NCBI RefSeq assembly: GCF_030445035.2
Contig: NC_080694.1
Coordinates: 72,369,147-72,433,146 of the forward strand
Length of the DNA: 64,000 bases
Direction: 5' to 3'
DNA from: Dasypus novemcinctus
Lineage: Eukaryota > Chordata > Mammalia > Cingulata > Dasypodidae
Shown: piece by piece, positions 63,119-64,000 of the stretch
Layout of the letters: the number at the start of each line of letters is the position of its first letter
Position numbering within the stretch: the first letter of the stretch is position 1
Made by a program: the position numbers and the translations under genes
Notes under the pieces: model-generated
What the model was told of the DNA's origin: nothing
The model's database searches: none
What the model saw: only the letters and a program-made list of their open reading frames with translations

Positions 63119-64000
63119 TTTAGAAAATATTAACAATTATAGAGATTCTCCTCAGTCCTTTGAAAGAGTCTTCTTTGAGTATTCACCATTATGATGCATT
63201 TTATGGTGTAAATAACTATGTTTTAAGAAAAAAAATAACAAATGAATGCAGACAATGACTGAGCCTCATGTTTAAGATTTTCTACCAGTGACTGACACCT
63301 GTTGATTGTCTGCCCAGCATGTTTTCTCCTGAAATTACATGTTCCCTCTTACCTCTTTGTTGTAAAAGAAGTGGCCATGTGTGGGCTCAGCATGAGTCTT
63401 AATCGCTCTTTAGACTGGAATAAAGTAATTTCAACTTAAAAACCGTTTAGTGTTTAAACCTTTGGTAAATTAAAGGACCTTTGATAGTGCAAATATTGTC
63501 AACAAAATTAATATATTTGTGAAATTAAACAATGTATATGCTTGAACTTTCTTAAAATATATTCATTTCAAACTGAATGTACATTTTTACAAATCATAAA
63601 TATTATTTTCAGAAGCATATTAGGCCCATGAATTATTTCCTCACTTTGCAGTTGATGAAATGCTGAAGTTGAAATCAAAGAAATTTATCAAATAAGTAAT
63701 TTTAAACTGCAACAAAAGAGACTAAGACATTTAATTAGCACCTCTGAGCCTCATTTTTCTTTAGATATAAAGGGGATGATACCAATGCTCCATTCACTGG
63801 GTTTTGTAAAGAATTAAAAAAGATAAACATACTGAGGATCACAACAGTAAGTTGCACATTGATTTTTTTTTATTTTATCATATTTGCAGCCTTAAATAAC
63901 AGAATTATTAATGTAATGACTATACAATTAACTCTCTTACAAATTAACGAACATAAACTCAAGAGAAAAAAATGGACAAAGAATACGGCATTATAAATAA
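63119..64000. other. Intergenic; MIR-like fragment at 63,735-63,850
   Basis: AT-rich DNA without a gene. 'gagcctcatttttctttagatataaaggggatgatacca...gttttgtaaagaattaa' follows the reverse-oriented MIR core, so a minus-strand MIR fragment is likely there. Confidence 0.55.

Overview
This is mammalian germline DNA from a xenarthran, most likely the nine-banded armadillo (Dasypus) or a close relative. The best evidence is a well-preserved tRNA-derived SINE at 48,900-49,291 that matches the armadillo DAS-SINE family, together with several copies of a xenarthran-type L1 whose 3' UTR ends in a conserved 'gaggtcccatat' block. No intact protein gene was found in the 64 kb. Everything gene-like is a relic: four olfactory receptor (OR) pseudogenes, all on the minus strand, two retrocopies of unrelated host mRNAs, and many LINEs, SINEs and older repeats.

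The OR relics identify the locus. In order they are an OR12D-like pseudogene (11.7-12.6 kb), two OR14J1-like pseudogenes (23.7-26.4 and 40.3-41.3 kb) and an OR5V1-like pseudogene (53.7-54.9 kb). In human, OR14J1, OR5V1 and OR12D2/3 are neighbours in the OR cluster beside the MHC class I region (6p22.1), so this window looks like the xenarthran counterpart, with every member dead, a different local order and a duplicated OR14J.

Layout. 0-11.5 kb: old repeats (MIR, L2, L1M), a 57-bp minisatellite, a hAT-like element, and a 2.55-kb L1 3' UTR insertion with target duplications. 11.7-12.6 kb: OR12D. 14.4-21.35 kb: an L1 nest, with one sense L1 (5' UTR, ORF1, part of ORF2, three tandem 3' modules) split by an antisense L1 that has a 13-bp target duplication. 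21.35-30.4 kb (duplicon A) and 39.5-44.6 kb (duplicon B): an ancient tandem segmental duplication, each half carrying one OR14J pseudogene. A later received two L1 pieces, an L1 3' end and a retrocopy, all absent from B. 30.5-39.5 kb: eroded L1, L2 and LTR-like fossils, a long CT microsatellite and a stretch I cannot identify. 44.6-48.1 kb: two L1 3' ends in opposite orientation. 48.1-49.8 kb: a ZZZ3 retrocopy split by the DAS SINE. 50.8-52.9 kb: L1. 53.7-54.9 kb: OR5V1 with an internal tandem duplication. 56-63.1 kb: a long, internally deleted L1.

The most unusual object is at 23,944-25,645. It is a retrocopy of a chimeric transcript in which the first about 185 codons of SHCBP1L are joined without intron sequence to an unknown segment and then to an L1-derived end with a poly(A) tail. 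Near-matching target duplications flank the whole unit, and it sits inside the OR14J pseudogene of duplicon A; duplicon B preserves the empty site.
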